Source: an uncultured Dorea sp. (lineage in GTDB: Bacteria > Bacillota > Clostridia > Lachnospirales > Lachnospiraceae). Taken from it: 26,638 nucleotides of DNA. The stretch spans positions 1 through 26,638 of the forward strand of contig CAKRAT010000030.1 of the NCBI GenBank assembly GCA_934295165.1, in the 5' to 3' direction. The notes beneath the pieces are model-generated. The model did no database searches. It saw only the letters and a program-made list of their open reading frames with translations, and had not been told where the DNA came from. Position numbers and translations under genes: made by a program. Every line of letters begins with the position of its first letter. Within the stretch, counting starts at the first letter, position 1. Shown here one piece after another: positions 7,067 through 13,670 of the stretch.

Positions 7067-9220
7067 ATGAAACTGGTGCAGGATTTACCAGAGATATTTG
7101 AAGAGTTTGGCGAAAAAAAGAGAGAAGCATTTCTGGAAATAAAAGAATATAAGGATAAGGGAATTCCGGTTGTGGGAATGTATTGTGCCTATTTTCCGAC
7201 AGAACTTGCGATGGCAGTGGGAGCAATTCCGGTGGGACTTTGTTCTTTTTCTAATGAGACGATCACGGCGGCGGAACGGGATCTGCCGAAAAGCATGTGC
7301 CCGTTGGTAAAATCAAGTTATGGATTTGCGATCAGTGACAGATGTCCGTTTTTTCATTTTGCAGATCTCGTGATCGGAGAGACGACCTGCGACGGAAAAA
7401 AGAAGATGTATGAACTGATGGCGGAATTCAAACCGGTCCATGTAATGGAACTTCCGAACAGCCAGTCCGAAAGAGGACTGGCATTCTGGAAAAGTGAGAT
7501 CATCCGGACGAAAGAATATCTGGAAGAATTCTTTCATGTCGTGATTACGGAAGAGATGATCCGGGATGCGGTACATTTGAATAATCAGATCCGAACCTCT
7601 TTGAAAAATCTTTGTGAACTGATGAAACTGGATCCGGCTCCGGTAAGAGGCGAGGACATCCAGAAGATGGTACAGGGAAGCAAATACCGGTTCGACTTTG
7701 CGACGACTCCGGGTGTGGTGAAAGAAGTGATCGACAAGATCATGACAGAATACAGGCAGGGAAAGCATCTGGAAAAACGCCCGAGAATATTGGTGACAGG
7801 ATGCCCGATCGGCGGTGACAGCCTGAAAGTGATCCGTGCGCTAGAAGATAATGGAGGAGTCGTTGTGGCAATTGAAAACTGCAGCGGAGTGCGGACACTG
7901 GGGAATCCGGTGGAGGAAGACTGCGAAGATATCTACGAGGCCATTGCGAGAAAATATCTGTCAACGGGATGTTCGATCATGACACCGAATGATAACCGGA
8001 TCGATCTGATCGGTGAGATCATTGATGAATATCATGTGGACGGAGTGGTTGAGATGATATTGACCGGATGTCATGCAACTGGGGCAGAATCTGTCTATAT
8101 AAGAAAATTTGTGACGGAAGAGAAACACCTGCCGTATATTGCAATCGATACGGATTATTCTGCTGCAGATCAGGGACAGATCGCTACCAGACTGACAGCA
8201 TTTCTGGAGATGATCCAGCCGGGGACGGATGAACACATGGATATCAATTATTGTTATAAGATTGTGCTGGCAGGGCTGACAGAACAAAAGTCCAGAAAAG
8301 AAATTCTGGAAGAGATATGGAAATATACGCATATCCCGGTATGTATAAAGACCGGGGAGCAGGAAGCAGAAGAATGGATCGGAATCAGCCGGGAAGAAGC
8401 TGAACAGGAAAGCCGGAAAAAGATGGAATATAAGCTGTCCGGGAAGAATGGAGTTGTGACGGCCATTGTTCCGGACGGTATCAGTAAGGAAAATGTGGAA
8501 GAACTTCTGGAACTTCTGGCAAAAAGTTATCACATGAGAACACATTCCCGGGACAAAGAAGAAAGTGAACTGCCTGATTATATGTGGATTGTGGCAGAAG
8601 ATTCCAGAGATCTCATACATATAGAACAGGATCTGACAAAACAGAAGGAAGAGAATAAAATAATAACCGGACTGAAAATTCGGCAGATACAGGAGAATGA
8701 GTTATTCCTGTCGGGAATGAATGGAAAAGAAGCCAGAAACTGTGTGATAGACATCTGCCGGAAATCTATGGAAGATGCAGATGGAAAGATAATGATCGGA
8801 AATGGATTTTCAGACAGTGAGAAAAAGGAAGAGAACAGACAGCTTCAGTGGCAGATCCTGAATATGGCTGCAGGGCAGAATCAGAAAGAACAGGTACTGC
8901 TTGTGGAACATTATTACCATGCACTTGCAATTAACTGCATCAGTGAGAATCTGGGACAGGAGAATATATATCTGGAAGAATTGGAAATTCTGAAAGAAGA
9001 GGATCGGAAAACGGGAAAAGAGCTTTATGAGACATTATACTGGTACCTTCGGATGAAACGGAATGTTGCACAGACGGCCGCAAGGCTTGGAATCCACAGG
9101 AATACATTGCTGCCAAGAATCGCACGGATCAATGAACTTTTAGATTTGGACGAAAAAGACGGAATGGAATGTGAAGGAATTCTGCTGGCAATGGAAATAG
9201 AAAAGATAAAAAATGACTGA
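7067..9220 (+). CDS. 2-hydroxyacyl-CoA dehydratase/double-cubane-cluster-type protein fused to a PucR-type HTH domain
   Basis: A 717-residue two-part protein. Residues 1 to about 385 form a complete HgdB/YjiM-like 2-hydroxyacyl-CoA dehydratase family domain. It shows CAYFPTELAMAVGAIPVGLC (40-59), LPKSMCP (73-79, C78), C93, GETTCDGKKKM (104-114, C108), TGCPIGGDSLK (244-254), ENCSGVRTL (270-278), TGCHATGAES (333-342) and the family end motif IDTDYSAADQGQIATRLTAFLEM. Residues from about 440 resemble a CdaR/PucR regulator and end in an HTH_30 (about 663-695, AQTAARLGIHRNTLLPRIARI). The usual enzyme domain is about 380 residues and stands alone. No ATP-dependent activase gene (HgdC/YjiL-like) is visible in the window. 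The frame is continuous and codon use matches its neighbours, so this is a real fusion. I infer a metal-cluster domain used as a sensor or as a self-regulating enzyme. AAGGAG precedes the start. Confidence 0.8.
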   Translation: MKLVQDLPEIFEEFGEKKREAFLEIKEYKDKGIPVVGMYCAYFPTELAMAVGAIPVGLCSFSNETITAAERDLPKSMCPLVKSSYGFAISDRCPFFHFADLVIGETTCDGKKKMYELMAEFKPVHVMELPNSQSERGLAFWKSEIIRTKEYLEEFFHVVITEEMIRDAVHLNNQIRTSLKNLCELMKLDPAPVRGEDIQKMVQGSKYRFDFATTPGVVKEVIDKIMTEYRQGKHLEKRPRILVTGCPIGGDSLKVIRALEDNGGVVVAIENCSGVRTLGNPVEEDCEDIYEAIARKYLSTGCSIMTPNDNRIDLIGEIIDEYHVDGVVEMILTGCHATGAESVYIRKFVTEEKHLPYIAIDTDYSAADQGQIATRLTAFLEMIQPGTDEHMDINYCYKIVLAGLTEQKSRKEILEEIWKYTHIPVCIKTGEQEAEEWIGISREEAEQESRKKMEYKLSGKNGVVTAIVPDGISKENVEELLELLAKSYHMRTHSRDKEESELPDYMWIVAEDSRDLIHIEQDLTKQKEENKIITGLKIRQIQENELFLSGMNGKEARNCVIDICRKSMEDADGKIMIGNGFSDSEKKEENRQLQWQILNMAAGQNQKEQVLLVEHYYHALAINCISENLGQENIYLEELEILKEEDRKTGKELYETLYWYLRMKRNVAQTAARLGIHRNTLLPRIARINELLDLDEKDGMECEGILLAMEIEKIKND

Positions 9221-9246
9221 TACTCCGGGTATCGGTCATTTTTTTA
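9211..9246 (+). terminator. Rho-independent terminator after the fusion gene
   Basis: The stem ATGACTGATAC/GTATCGGTCAT (11 bp, one wobble) has the loop TCCGG and runs into seven T residues. The stop codon TGA of the fusion gene lies inside the left arm. Confidence 0.88.
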
Positions 9247-9265
9247 GTTATGTTTAAAGTTTTTC

Positions 9266-9274
9266 TGGTAGAAT
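9266..9274 (+). promoter_or_regulatory. Extended -10 promoter of the response-regulator remnant
   Basis: TGG followed directly by TAGAAT (9269-9274) matches an extended -10 (TGN-TATAAT). No good -35 is present, which suits an activator-dependent or extended-10 promoter. TTTTCT-GGT-AGAAT across the same bases loosely resembles the operator at 5887-5903. Confidence 0.45.
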
Positions 9275-9306
9275 AAAGGAAAAAAGTATGAAGGGTGTGA
9301 AGATAG

Positions 9307-9936
9307 ATGAAATTATTACTGGCAGAAGATGAGCAGTCTTTGTCGAAAGCGCTGACGGCAATACTGGAGCATAACGGCTATACGGTGGATGCGGTCTATG
9401 ATGGTGTGGAGGCACTGGAATATCTGGAGATGGGAGAATATGATGGTGTGATCCTGGATATTATGATGCCGCGAATGGACGGTATGACTGCATTACAGAA
9501 AATCAGGGAAAAAGGAAATCAGGTTCCAATCCTGATGCTGACTGCCAAATCAGAAGTTGATGACAAAGTAGCAGGACTGGATAACGGGGCAAACGATTAT
9601 CTGACCAAACCATTTGCAAGTAAGGAACTTCTGGCAAGAATCCGTGCAATGACGAGAACACAGACCGCAGCGGTCACGAGTACATTGCAATTCGGGAACA
9701 TTTCTTTAGATCAGGCAACAAAGGAATTGTCATCGCCATCGGGAAATTTCCATCTGGCTAATAAAGAATTCCAGGTGATGGAGCTTTTGATGAGTAATCC
9801 TAAAAATGTAATTCCGACAGAGCGTATTATGGAAATCTTGCAGATGAGCCGATGGGAAATCTGGATTCCGAGACAGGAAAGGAAATTATGTCTTTATTTC
9901 ATGAACTGCATGAACAGGGACATACGATTGTGCTGA
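9307..9936 (+). pseudogene. OmpR-family response regulator, C-terminus replaced by out-of-frame ABC ATPase sequence
   Basis: A 209-residue reading frame. The receiver domain is normal (acidic pocket E8/D9, phospho-acceptor D51 in DGVILDIMMP, LTA at 78-80, K101 in TKPF). The winged helix begins near residue 125 and reads normally as far as NPKNVIPTERIME (residue 176). The expected recognition helix and wing (usually KVWGYDSDA-like, then VWVYISYLRKKL-like) are absent. The remaining 33 residues, starting ILQMSRWEIW, are the wrong frame of a MacB-type ATPase gene. DNA binding should be lost. The kinase gene expected next is missing. Promoter and start site are still intact. Confidence 0.85.
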
Positions 9937-10019
9937 TTACACATGATGATTCGGTGGCAAGGCAAGCAGCAAGAAGTATTCACATATTAGACGGGAAGCT
10001 ATCGGAGGTGACATTATGA
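9837..10019 (+). pseudogene. 3' fragment of a MacB/LolD-type ABC ATPase gene
   Basis: Read in the frame that starts with GCA at 9840, the DNA encodes ADEPMGNLDSETGKEIM, a Walker B/D-loop segment. VLITHDD (the H-loop) follows, and the end is GKLSEVTL and TGA at 10017-10019. These are the last 60 or so codons of an ATPase that normally has about 225. Walker A, the Q-loop and the signature motif are missing. The consensus ADEPTGNLD carries Met for Thr, consistent with relaxed selection or a natural variant. The stop overlaps the start of the permease gene (TTATGA), the usual arrangement in MacB operons. No start codon serves this frame. Confidence 0.85.
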
Positions 10020-11197
10020 TCAGACAGAGCATGAAGATGGCATGGAAGTCCATCGTGTCGAATAAGATGCGTTCCTTTCTTACGATGCTGGGAATCATCA
10101 TCGGAGTGATGTCACTGGTAGTATTGGTGTCGATGGCAGGAGGAACCAGTGAATCAGTGAGCAATCAGATTGCAAGTATGGGAAGCAATACGCTGACAGT
10201 CACCATTAAAGACGACAAAGGAACTCCGATGAAGCTGGAAGACGTGGAGAAACTGACAAAGAAAAAAGCAATCGCAGAGGCAGCACCTGTGGCACAGAGC
10301 AGTGTAACAGCGGCAAGTACGTATTCCGATGAGACTGCCACAATCTACGGAACGACAGGTTCTTATGCGGATATTCAGGAACTGGAGCTCTATGAAGGAC
10401 GTTTTCTGAAGATGACAGATGTGGAGAATCATACGAATGTAGCTGTGATCAATGCCGGACTTGCGATCAATGTTATGGGCAGAATGGATGTAGTCGGAGA
10501 GACGATCAGTCTGGATGGCGTGGATTATCAGATCATCGGAGTGCTCGCAGCAGATGAGAATGATACGACGACCACAGAGAATTACGAAGCTTATATACCG
10601 TATACATCCCTGATCCGTCTGACGGATGATGTATCGTCAGATATCACAAGTTTCTGCGTATCGGCAACCAGCGAGAAATCTCTGGACGATGCGGAAGAGG
10701 CAGTAACAAATGCAATGATGGAACGGTTCGAACAGGATGAAGATGCATTTACCGTGATTAATCAGTCAACCGTCATGGAGACAATGGAAAGTGTAAATCA
10801 GACGATGCAGCTGATGCTTGGCGGTATTGCGGCTATTTCACTTCTGGTAGGTGGAATTGGTATCATGAATATCATGCTGGTATCCGTAACGGAACGAACC
10901 AGGGAAATCGGTATCCGTAAAGCGATCGGTGCCGGACGTGGCGTGATCATGATGCAGTTCCTGATCGAGGCATTGATGCTCAGCCTGATCGGATGTGGAC
11001 TTGGAATTTTATTCTCATGGATTACGATCCTGATCATATCGAATGTCGGTGATGCGGATGTGACGTATCAGATGTCGATGAATGTAGTGTGGATCGCAGT
11101 GGCGTTCTCGGTATTCATCGGAGTGGTATTTGGAATTTATCCGGCGAATAAGGCGGCTAGGAAGAAGCCGGTGGATGCGCTGCGGTATACGGGATAA
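10016..11197 (+). CDS. MacB-type FtsX-family ABC export permease
   Basis: A 393-residue permease with the MacB layout. There is an N-terminal transmembrane helix (about 17-40, RSFLTMLGIIIGVMSLVVLV), an extracytoplasmic MacB_PCD domain (about 41-265), and three C-terminal helices (about 268-290, 320-345 and 357-380) with the FtsX motif TERTREIGIRKAIGAGR. GGAGGTG lies just before ATG. The reading frame is complete and looks under selection, yet the partner ATPase is only a fragment. It is either a stranded subunit, or it pairs with an ATPase elsewhere. The substrate is unknown; relatives export peptides or antimicrobials. Confidence 0.85.
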   Translation: MIRQSMKMAWKSIVSNKMRSFLTMLGIIIGVMSLVVLVSMAGGTSESVSNQIASMGSNTLTVTIKDDKGTPMKLEDVEKLTKKKAIAEAAPVAQSSVTAASTYSDETATIYGTTGSYADIQELELYEGRFLKMTDVENHTNVAVINAGLAINVMGRMDVVGETISLDGVDYQIIGVLAADENDTTTTENYEAYIPYTSLIRLTDDVSSDITSFCVSATSEKSLDDAEEAVTNAMMERFEQDEDAFTVINQSTVMETMESVNQTMQLMLGGIAAISLLVGGIGIMNIMLVSVTERTREIGIRKAIGAGRGVIMMQFLIEALMLSLIGCGLGILFSWITILIISNVGDADVTYQMSMNVVWIAVAFSVFIGVVFGIYPANKAARKKPVDALRYTG

Positions 11198-11208
11198 TTG
11201 ATATTTAA

Positions 11209-11332
11209 TTTATTAACTGGGTTGGCCTCTCGGTCCTTGAAGAACGCAGTATAAGGCACTTCTTGTTCAGGTTCCATGAGGCAGAAACACTAAGGTCGTG
11301 AAAATTTACTAAGAACAAAATAAAATTGCGAG
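11209..11332 (+). repeat. Left arm of a long inverted duplication (3' module of the RNA element, partial copy)
   Basis: This stretch matches the reverse complement of 11360-11480 over its whole length. It contains TTTATTAACT (11209-11218), then 18 diverged bases, then a 29-bp block (11237-11265) identical to its mate at 11424-11452. A 27-base block (11283-11309) matches 11379-11405 at 23 positions, and the terminator arm follows. It starts 12 bases after the permease stop. The core found on the other side is absent here. Confidence 0.85.
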
Positions 11333-11375
11333 AACTCACCCCTTTTGGGGTTCAGACAACTCGCAATTTTATTTT
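11317..11375. terminator. Bidirectional Rho-independent terminator at the centre of the inverted duplication
   Basis: A perfect 16-bp stem (AAAATAAAATTGCGAG at 11317-11332 with its complement at 11360-11375) has A-rich and T-rich outer ends, so it can work on both strands. A smaller CCCC-TTTT-GGGG hairpin sits in the loop. It would end both the permease transcript and the minus-strand RNA. Confidence 0.85.
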
Positions 11376-11480
11376 AACGTAAATTCCCACAACCTAAGTG
11401 TTTCTAACCTCATTCCACATTCACAAGAAGTGCCTTATACTGCGTTCTTCAAGTCGTGACTGGCTGTGGAAGTTAATAAA
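11360..11480 (-). repeat. Right arm of the inverted duplication (3' module of the full RNA element)
   Basis: Minus-strand counterpart of 11209-11332. The order and spacing of blocks are the same: 18 bases between TTTATTAACT and the 29-bp block in both copies, and 18 versus 17 bases to the next block. The spacer sequences differ. This is what two diverged copies of one element look like, rather than a simple hairpin made by a palindrome. Confidence 0.85.
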
Positions 11481-11699
11481 TCAAGTGCCGGGAGCGGTAA
11501 CCTGGTGGAGACCACTACGGTACACATATCTAATGAAATTTTTTAAGTCCACTATGTGACAGGTAATTCCAACAACCTTTCGGTATCATAACAGTTACGC
11601 AACCACCATTTAATCCTTTAGTATTACCCGTCGACGGAACCTGAACAGGAAAGGATTCCTAACTTTTATTCCGGTCCGGGTAGTCGATAGCCTGATGCA

Positions 11700-12410
11700 T
11701 TAAATTCCAATTTTATTATGCATATTACTGTTCTGCTTCAAATACTGCTTCGTATAAGTACAGACCGCAAAACATTTCCCGCACAGATCCGTGTCAATCC
11801 CAGTACTCTTTCGCATAATTTCCCGCTGCTTCTTATAACATGCAGAGACAGATACGATATCTTCACGAGGCATTCCCAGATGCCACAAGGTATTTTTCAG
11901 CGCATGTGCCGGGCAATACCGGACGCAGGCATGACAGGCACCGCACCGGGAATGTGTGATCGGAGCATCACAGGTTAGCTGTGCATCGGTCAGAAGAGAA
12001 GAAATCCTTACGGCAGAACCGTATTGAGGTGTTACCAGCAGGTTGTTTTTCCCAATCCAGCCAAGCCCGGCTCTGGTGGCAACCGTTTTGTGAGGGAAAG
12101 GACTGCGCTTGTCCGAGTCTACCGTTACCCGGTCTGTTGTCTGGGCATAAGCCTGGTATCCTCTGCCTGTCAGATATTCTTCACCGGCAGTTACGATGGC
12201 GTTCAGTTTGTCGTTCAAAGTAGTGTAAAGTTCGTAATATTCTCTGGTAGGAGCAAGCTGAAGGTCTTTGATGACATGCTTCGGTAACGGGACTGCGACT
12301 GCAATACCGACCGGATAGTCAGTAGATGGGACTGCGGTCAGATCCCCAATTCCGACCAAAGCAGCACCTTGTGAGATCATATAATCTCTGAATTCTTTCG
12401 TGGGATTCAT
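11700..12410 (-). CDS. Epoxyqueuosine reductase-like double [4Fe-4S] cluster protein
   Basis: A 236-residue iron-sulfur protein of the QueG-like group. The GLGWIGKNNLLVTPQYGS segment (115-132) is typical of the QueG-type catalytic region. RCGACHACVRYCP (155-167) gives cysteines 156, 159, 162 and 166 of one cluster. C191 plus CGKCFAVC (210-217) give a second. The C-terminal HEAT-like extension of true QueG is absent, so a role in queuosine synthesis is not certain. It may be a corrinoid- or electron-transfer-type reductase. A near-perfect AAAGGAGGG lies eight bases before ATG at 12410, which decides the start over upstream in-frame codons. The gene diverges from the XdhC gene. Confidence 0.8.
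   Translation of the reverse strand: MNPTKEFRDYMISQGAALVGIGDLTAVPSTDYPVGIAVAVPLPKHVIKDLQLAPTREYYELYTTLNDKLNAIVTAGEEYLTGRGYQAYAQTTDRVTVDSDKRSPFPHKTVATRAGLGWIGKNNLLVTPQYGSAVRISSLLTDAQLTCDAPITHSRCGACHACVRYCPAHALKNTLWHLGMPREDIVSVSACYKKQREIMRKSTGIDTDLCGKCFAVCTYTKQYLKQNSNMHNKIGI
11715..11741 (-). promoter_or_regulatory. Possible promoter of the minus-strand RNA
   Basis: On the minus strand TTGAAG (11741-11736) lies 15 bp before CATAAT (11720-11715), or 17 bp before an overlapping TAATAA. Transcription would begin near 11705, at the end of the iron-sulfur protein gene and just ahead of the structured core. The spacing is not ideal, so this is tentative. Confidence 0.3.
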
Positions 12411-12442
12411 AAAAATCCCTCCTTTCAGAACATTTCCGTTCA

Positions 12443-12471
12443 TTGACTTATTGTACATTCAATTTTACAAT
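12443..12471 (+). promoter_or_regulatory. Promoter of the XdhC-family gene, with a palindrome shared by both directions
   Basis: TTGACT (12443-12448), a 17-bp spacer and TACAAT (12466-12471) make a strong vegetative promoter on the plus strand. TACAAT is one half of ATTGTA-10 bases-TACAAT (12450-12471), so the minus strand offers the same -10 hexamer facing the iron-sulfur gene. A regulator bound to the palindrome could control both genes. Confidence 0.7.
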
Positions 12472-12508
12472 AGAATGCAGAAGAAAGATAGTGGGAAAGG
12501 AAACTATT

Positions 12509-13555
12509 ATGGGAAGTATGATGACGGAATTAATGGAAGCGATTCAGGACAGTGAAGGAAGAGCGGACCGCATGGTGCTTACGGTGCTGGAGGGCGGATC
12601 CATTTCTGAAAAGGCATTGGTTATAGATGGAGAAATTATCTGGGAAAGCAGGGAAAATGGTTATTTTCGCAGATATGTAGACGAAATAAGGAATATTACA
12701 GAAAGTGGAATTACAACTATTGGAAAAGCAAAAGTATTCTGTGATACCCTGGGACAGGAAAAGCAGATCGTGATCTGTGGTGCCGGTCATGTGTCGATCC
12801 CGGTGATCAAGATTGCAGTGATGATGGACTGTGAAGTGATTGTACTGGAAGACCGCCCGATGTATGCGGATCATGCAAGACAGGCGGGAGCGTCCCAGGT
12901 GATCTGTGAGCCGTTTGAGGAAGCACTGGACAAGATACAGGGGAGTGCAGATACATATTTTGTGATCCTGACAAGAGGGCACCGGTATGACCAGATCTGT
13001 CTGGAGAAGATTGCTGCAAAAGAGCATGCCTATATCGGTATGATCGGTAGCCGCAGAAGAACTGCACTTGTAAAGCAGAGTCTGGCAGAAAAGGGAGTGG
13101 ATAAAGAAGTTCTGGATGCAGTCTACACACCGATCGGTCTGGATATCGGTGCGCAGACACCGGCAGAGATCGGAGTAGCGATCATTGCAGAAATTATCGA
13201 AGTAAAGAACCGGAAGAAAAGAACTTACGGATACTCGAAAGAAATCATGCGGGCACTGACTGCACAGGAACCATATCCGGAAAAGAAGGTAATGGCAACC
13301 ATCGTCACCAGACACGGTTCCGCCCCACAGGGACTCGGCACGAAGATGCTGATATACAGAGATGGAAGGTGCGTGGGAACGATCGGCGGCGGTTGTATGG
13401 AGGCAAGAGTCATCCAGATTGCCAGACTTATGGCAGCAGGAGAGAATGAAGCGGCAAGAATCTGCCATGTGGACATGACCGGGAATGAAGCGGAAGAAGA
13501 AGGTATGGTCTGTGGCGGTGAGGTGGATGTATTTCTGGAAATCATTGAAGCGTGA
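12509..13555 (+). CDS. XdhC/CoxI-family protein with C-terminal CoxI domain
   Basis: A 348-residue protein related to XdhC, which helps insert sulfurated molybdenum cofactor into xanthine dehydrogenase-type hydroxylases. A Rossmann-like domain begins with IVICGAGHVSIPVIKIA (about 87-103) and includes LTRGHRYDQ, YIGMIGSRRR and PIGLDIGAQTPAEIGVAIIAEI. A CoxI-type domain with GSAPQGLGTKMLIYRDGRCVGTIGGGCME follows at about 270-300. In standard XdhC the CoxI part is N-terminal; here that position holds only a degenerate version (VLTVLEGGSISEKALVIDGEIIWES). The start at 12509 follows GGAAAGGA and lies downstream of the promoter; the in-frame codon at 12443 overlaps the -35. No molybdenum hydroxylase is in the window. 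Confidence 0.82.
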   Translation: MGSMMTELMEAIQDSEGRADRMVLTVLEGGSISEKALVIDGEIIWESRENGYFRRYVDEIRNITESGITTIGKAKVFCDTLGQEKQIVICGAGHVSIPVIKIAVMMDCEVIVLEDRPMYADHARQAGASQVICEPFEEALDKIQGSADTYFVILTRGHRYDQICLEKIAAKEHAYIGMIGSRRRTALVKQSLAEKGVDKEVLDAVYTPIGLDIGAQTPAEIGVAIIAEIIEVKNRKKRTYGYSKEIMRALTAQEPYPEKKVMATIVTRHGSAPQGLGTKMLIYRDGRCVGTIGGGCMEARVIQIARLMAAGENEAARICHVDMTGNEAEEEGMVCGGEVDVFLEIIEA

Positions 13556-13599
13556 CAGGACCGGACAGACAGGCAAATAGTAAAATGTGACAGAAAAAA

Positions 13600-13640
13600 G
13601 ATAGAAATAGAAAAAGGATAGAAAAAGGATAGAAATAGAA
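13600..13640 (+). repeat. Short A-rich direct repeats
   Basis: GATAGAAATAGAA occurs at 13600-13612 and 13628-13640, with a related GATAGAAAAAG between them. The stretch lies in the gap between the XdhC and CYTH genes. It looks like small slippage repeats; no function is apparent. Confidence 0.6.
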
Positions 13641-13670
13641 GCAGAGATAAAATTACCGGGAGGCAGGAGT

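Larger units (their letters stand above)
11317..11698 (-). ncRNA. Candidate large structured non-coding RNA (possibly raiA-like)
   Basis: Read on the minus strand from about 11698, the sequence has strong RNA features and no open frame. TACCCG and CGGAA pair with downstream TTCCG and CGGGTA (nested). AATCCTTT inside that loop pairs with AAAGGATT just outside it, an 8-bp pseudoknot. A CCTGTTCAGG hairpin, an ACC-GAAA-GGT tetraloop hairpin, a CACATA/TATGTG helix and a GTGG-TCT-CCAC hairpin follow. The transcript would end at the 16-bp terminator, giving 340-380 nt. Size, clostridial setting and a pseudoknotted core fit the raiA RNA family as I remember it, but I cannot verify this. It is not tmRNA, RNase P RNA, SRP RNA or 6S RNA by their known signatures. 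Exact ends are uncertain. Confidence 0.55.

Noticed and set aside
11209..11480. Insertion sequence or MITE
   Set aside because: The inverted arms do not bound a transposase and I see no target-site duplication. The arms meet at a terminator, and one continues into a structured core, so an RNA-gene duplication fits better.
11317..11700. tmRNA, RNase P RNA, SRP RNA or 6S RNA
   Set aside because: None of their hallmark sequences (tRNA-like ends with tag frame, the RNase P core, GGAAG SRP tetraloop domain, or a long 6S bubble) is visible.
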